DNA of 42,860 nucleotides from an uncultured Algimonas sp. (lineage in GTDB: Bacteria > Pseudomonadota > Alphaproteobacteria > Caulobacterales > Maricaulaceae), in assembly GCA_937923575.1 (NCBI GenBank), contig CALDUL010000008.1, forward strand, positions 1 to 42,860, given 5' to 3'. Position 1 is the stretch's first letter, and every line of letters starts with the position of its first letter. Shown in pieces: positions 41,529-42,860 of this stretch. A program made the position numbers and the translations under genes. Below the pieces are notes generated by a model, which had not been told where the DNA came from, did not search any database, and worked only from the letters and a program-made list of their open reading frames with translations.

Positions 41529-42860
41529 CTAAAGCATCATCGTCAGCGGCGTTTCCACCAGCTTACGGAAGTGCTGCAGCCAACGCGCGCCAGCCGCGCC
41601 GTCCACCACGCGGTGGTCGCAGGTCAACGTGACCGTCATGACCGTCGCAATCGCCAGCGCACCCTCCTTCACCACGGGCCGCTGCGTGCCTGCCCCGACC
41701 GACAGGATCATGCCGTGCGGTTCGTTGATGATGGAACCGAACTCGCGAATGCCCATCATGCCGAGGTTGGAAATCGAGAACGTGCCGCCCTGATATTCCT
41801 GCGGCTTCAGCTTGCCCTCGCGCGCCCGGCCCGCGAGATCTTTCATCTCGGACGAAATGACCGAGAGACCCTTGTTCTCCGCCTCGCGCACGATCGGCGT
41901 GATCAGCCCGCGTTCAGACGCGACGGCCACGGCGACATCGGCATTGTTGTGATAGGCGATGCCAGTGGTCGTGTAGCTCGCATTGGTGTCCGGGTTCGCC
42001 TTGAGCGACAGCGCGCAGGCCCGGATCAGCATGTCGTTGACGCTGACTTTCACGCCTTCGGGCGCCTGCGCATTCAGCTCCTTGCGCATGGCGAGCAGCG
42101 CGTCGATCTCGCAATCGATGGTGAGCGGAAAGTCCGGCACATTGACGTTGGAGCTCGTCAGGCGGCGCGCGATGACCTTCTGCACGCCGTCCAACGGCTC
42201 CAGACGGTAGGTCCCCGGCTCGATGCCCATCTTGGCGAGCTCTTCGGCGCCGCCGCCTCTTGGAGCGCCAACTTCGGTGGTCGTGGCTGCGGGTGCGGCG
42301 GTCGCTTGAGGGGCCGCTTTCGGCGCTTCGGCCTTGGGAGCCGACTTGGCCTTCTCCACATCCGCTTTCACGATCCGGCCGTTCGGCCCGGTGCCCGTGA
42401 TGGACGCAAGGTCCAGCCCAGCCTGCTCGGCGAGACGCTTGGCCAGCGGCGAGGCAAACACGCGGTCGCCCGATCCGGTCGCAGGGGCTGACTTCGGCTC
42501 GGCCGCGTAGCGCGTCTGCCGCGCATCAGCGGCAGCGGTGTCGTCCTTCGCTCCGCCCTTGGTCGCGCCGTCCGGCGTCTGCGGCGCGGCTTCGGCCGTC
42601 TTGCCCGCTCCGCCTGCGGAGTAGCCGTCCAGCGCGCTCGCATCCTCGCCGTCTTCCAGCAGCAGCGCGATCGGCGCATTGACCTTCACACCTTCCGAGC
42701 CGTCCGCGACCAGCAGCTTCGCCACCGTGCCTTCGTCCACGGCCTCGACCTCCATGGTCGCCTTGTCCGTCTCGATCTCGGCCAGCACGTCGCCGCTAGC
42801 GACGGTGTCTCCCTCCTTGACGAGCCATTTGGCAAGCGTCCCCTCCTCCATCGTCGGAGA
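41529..42860 (-). CDS. pdhC: Pyruvate dehydrogenase E2, dihydrolipoamide acetyltransferase (N-terminus beyond window)
   Basis: E2 is the core of the pyruvate dehydrogenase complex, transferring acetyl groups to CoA. At least 443 residues are present. The reading frame is open through base 42860 with [14 protein letters not shown], so the true start lies just outside, about ten residues further. One lipoyl domain has the lipoylated Lys in [14 protein letters not shown] long Ala/Pro/Thr-rich linker, the E1/E3-binding domain ([33 protein letters not shown]) and the catalytic domain ending in [17 protein letters not shown] follow. The motif order and the ALSPTMEEG-type start point to pyruvate rather than 2-oxoglutarate dehydrogenase. 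Confidence 0.93.
   Translation of the reverse strand, partial: SPTMEEGTLAKWLVKEGDTVASGDVLAEIETDKATMEVEAVDEGTVAKLLVADGSEGVKVNAPIALLLEDGEDASALDGYSAGGAGKTAEAAPQTPDGATKGGAKDDTAAADARQTRYAAEPKSAPATGSGDRVFASPLAKRLAEQAGLDLASITGTGPNGRIVKADVEKAKSAPKAEAPKAAPQATAAPAATTTEVGAPRGGGAEELAKMGIEPGTYRLEPLDGVQKVIARRLTSSNVNVPDFPLTIDCEIDALLAMRKELNAQAPEGVKVSVNDMLIRACALSLKANPDTNASYTTTGIAYHNNADVAVAVASERGLITPIVREAENKGLSVISSEMKDLAGRAREGKLKPQEYQGGTFSISNLGMMGIREFGSIINEPHGMILSVGAGTQRPVVKEGALAIATVMTVTLTCDHRVVDGAAGARWLQHFRKLVETPLTMML

Overview
The window is a chromosomal segment of a GC-rich (roughly 60 %) alphaproteobacterium. Signs of this are the separate F0 operon with paired b' and b subunits (atpI-B-E-F'-F), a fused ispDF, the dusB-ntrB-ntrC-ntrY-ntrX-trkA series running into hfq-hflX, an alphaproteobacterial DksA with a degenerate zinc finger, and an NtrC without the sigma-54 contact loop. 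A carotenoid pair (crtY-crtI) and a CtrA-like site before ftsZ suggest a Caulobacterales/Maricaulales-type (Hyphomonadaceae-like) marine bacterium. That placement is inference. Almost all genes are core housekeeping genes. No transposase, CRISPR array, tRNA, rRNA or prophage was seen.

Layout. 1-5755 (minus): recN (3' end cut by the window edge), bamD, lpxC, ftsZ, dksA. This is the tail of a division/envelope cluster with dksA, not ftsA, upstream of ftsZ. 5989-9550 (plus): an orphan MoxR-type ATPase, a promoter/hairpin leader, then the F0 operon. 9665-13864: secreted DUF547 protein, DUF1328 membrane peptide, secreted SRPBCC protein, a solo exbD-type gene behind an AT-rich operator-like dyad, serS, sixA. 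13865-14258: gene-free, highly structured, probable small RNA on the minus strand. 14259-17457 (minus): small membrane protein, crtI, crtY. 17506-18786: secreted amidohydrolase. 18787-19063: gene-free convergent interval with palindromes. 19064-22451: ccmE, divergent from ccmABCD-mazG.

22448-34384 (minus): dusB-ntrB-ntrC, ntrY-ntrX, trkA, trkH, hfq, hflX. These cover nitrogen/redox sensing, potassium uptake and RNA/ribosome regulation. The gap between trkA and trkH is filled almost exactly by a 265-bp imperfect palindrome (25541-25805), the most unusual object in the window. 34446-36082 (plus): ispDF, pncC. 36074-37530 (minus): a RatA/COQ10-type gene and lipA. 37740-38846 (plus): membrane acyltransferase. 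38861-42860 (minus): pdhC (N-terminus cut by the window edge), a charged exported hypothetical protein, and lpdA. LipA, PdhC and LpdA belong together functionally: lipoate synthesis, and the lipoyl E2 and E3 of pyruvate dehydrogenase.

The interesting material is mostly in the gaps: the trkA-trkH foldback element, the structured regions at 13.9 kb and 19.0 kb, the dyad upstream of exbD, and hairpins just before atpI and lpdA.
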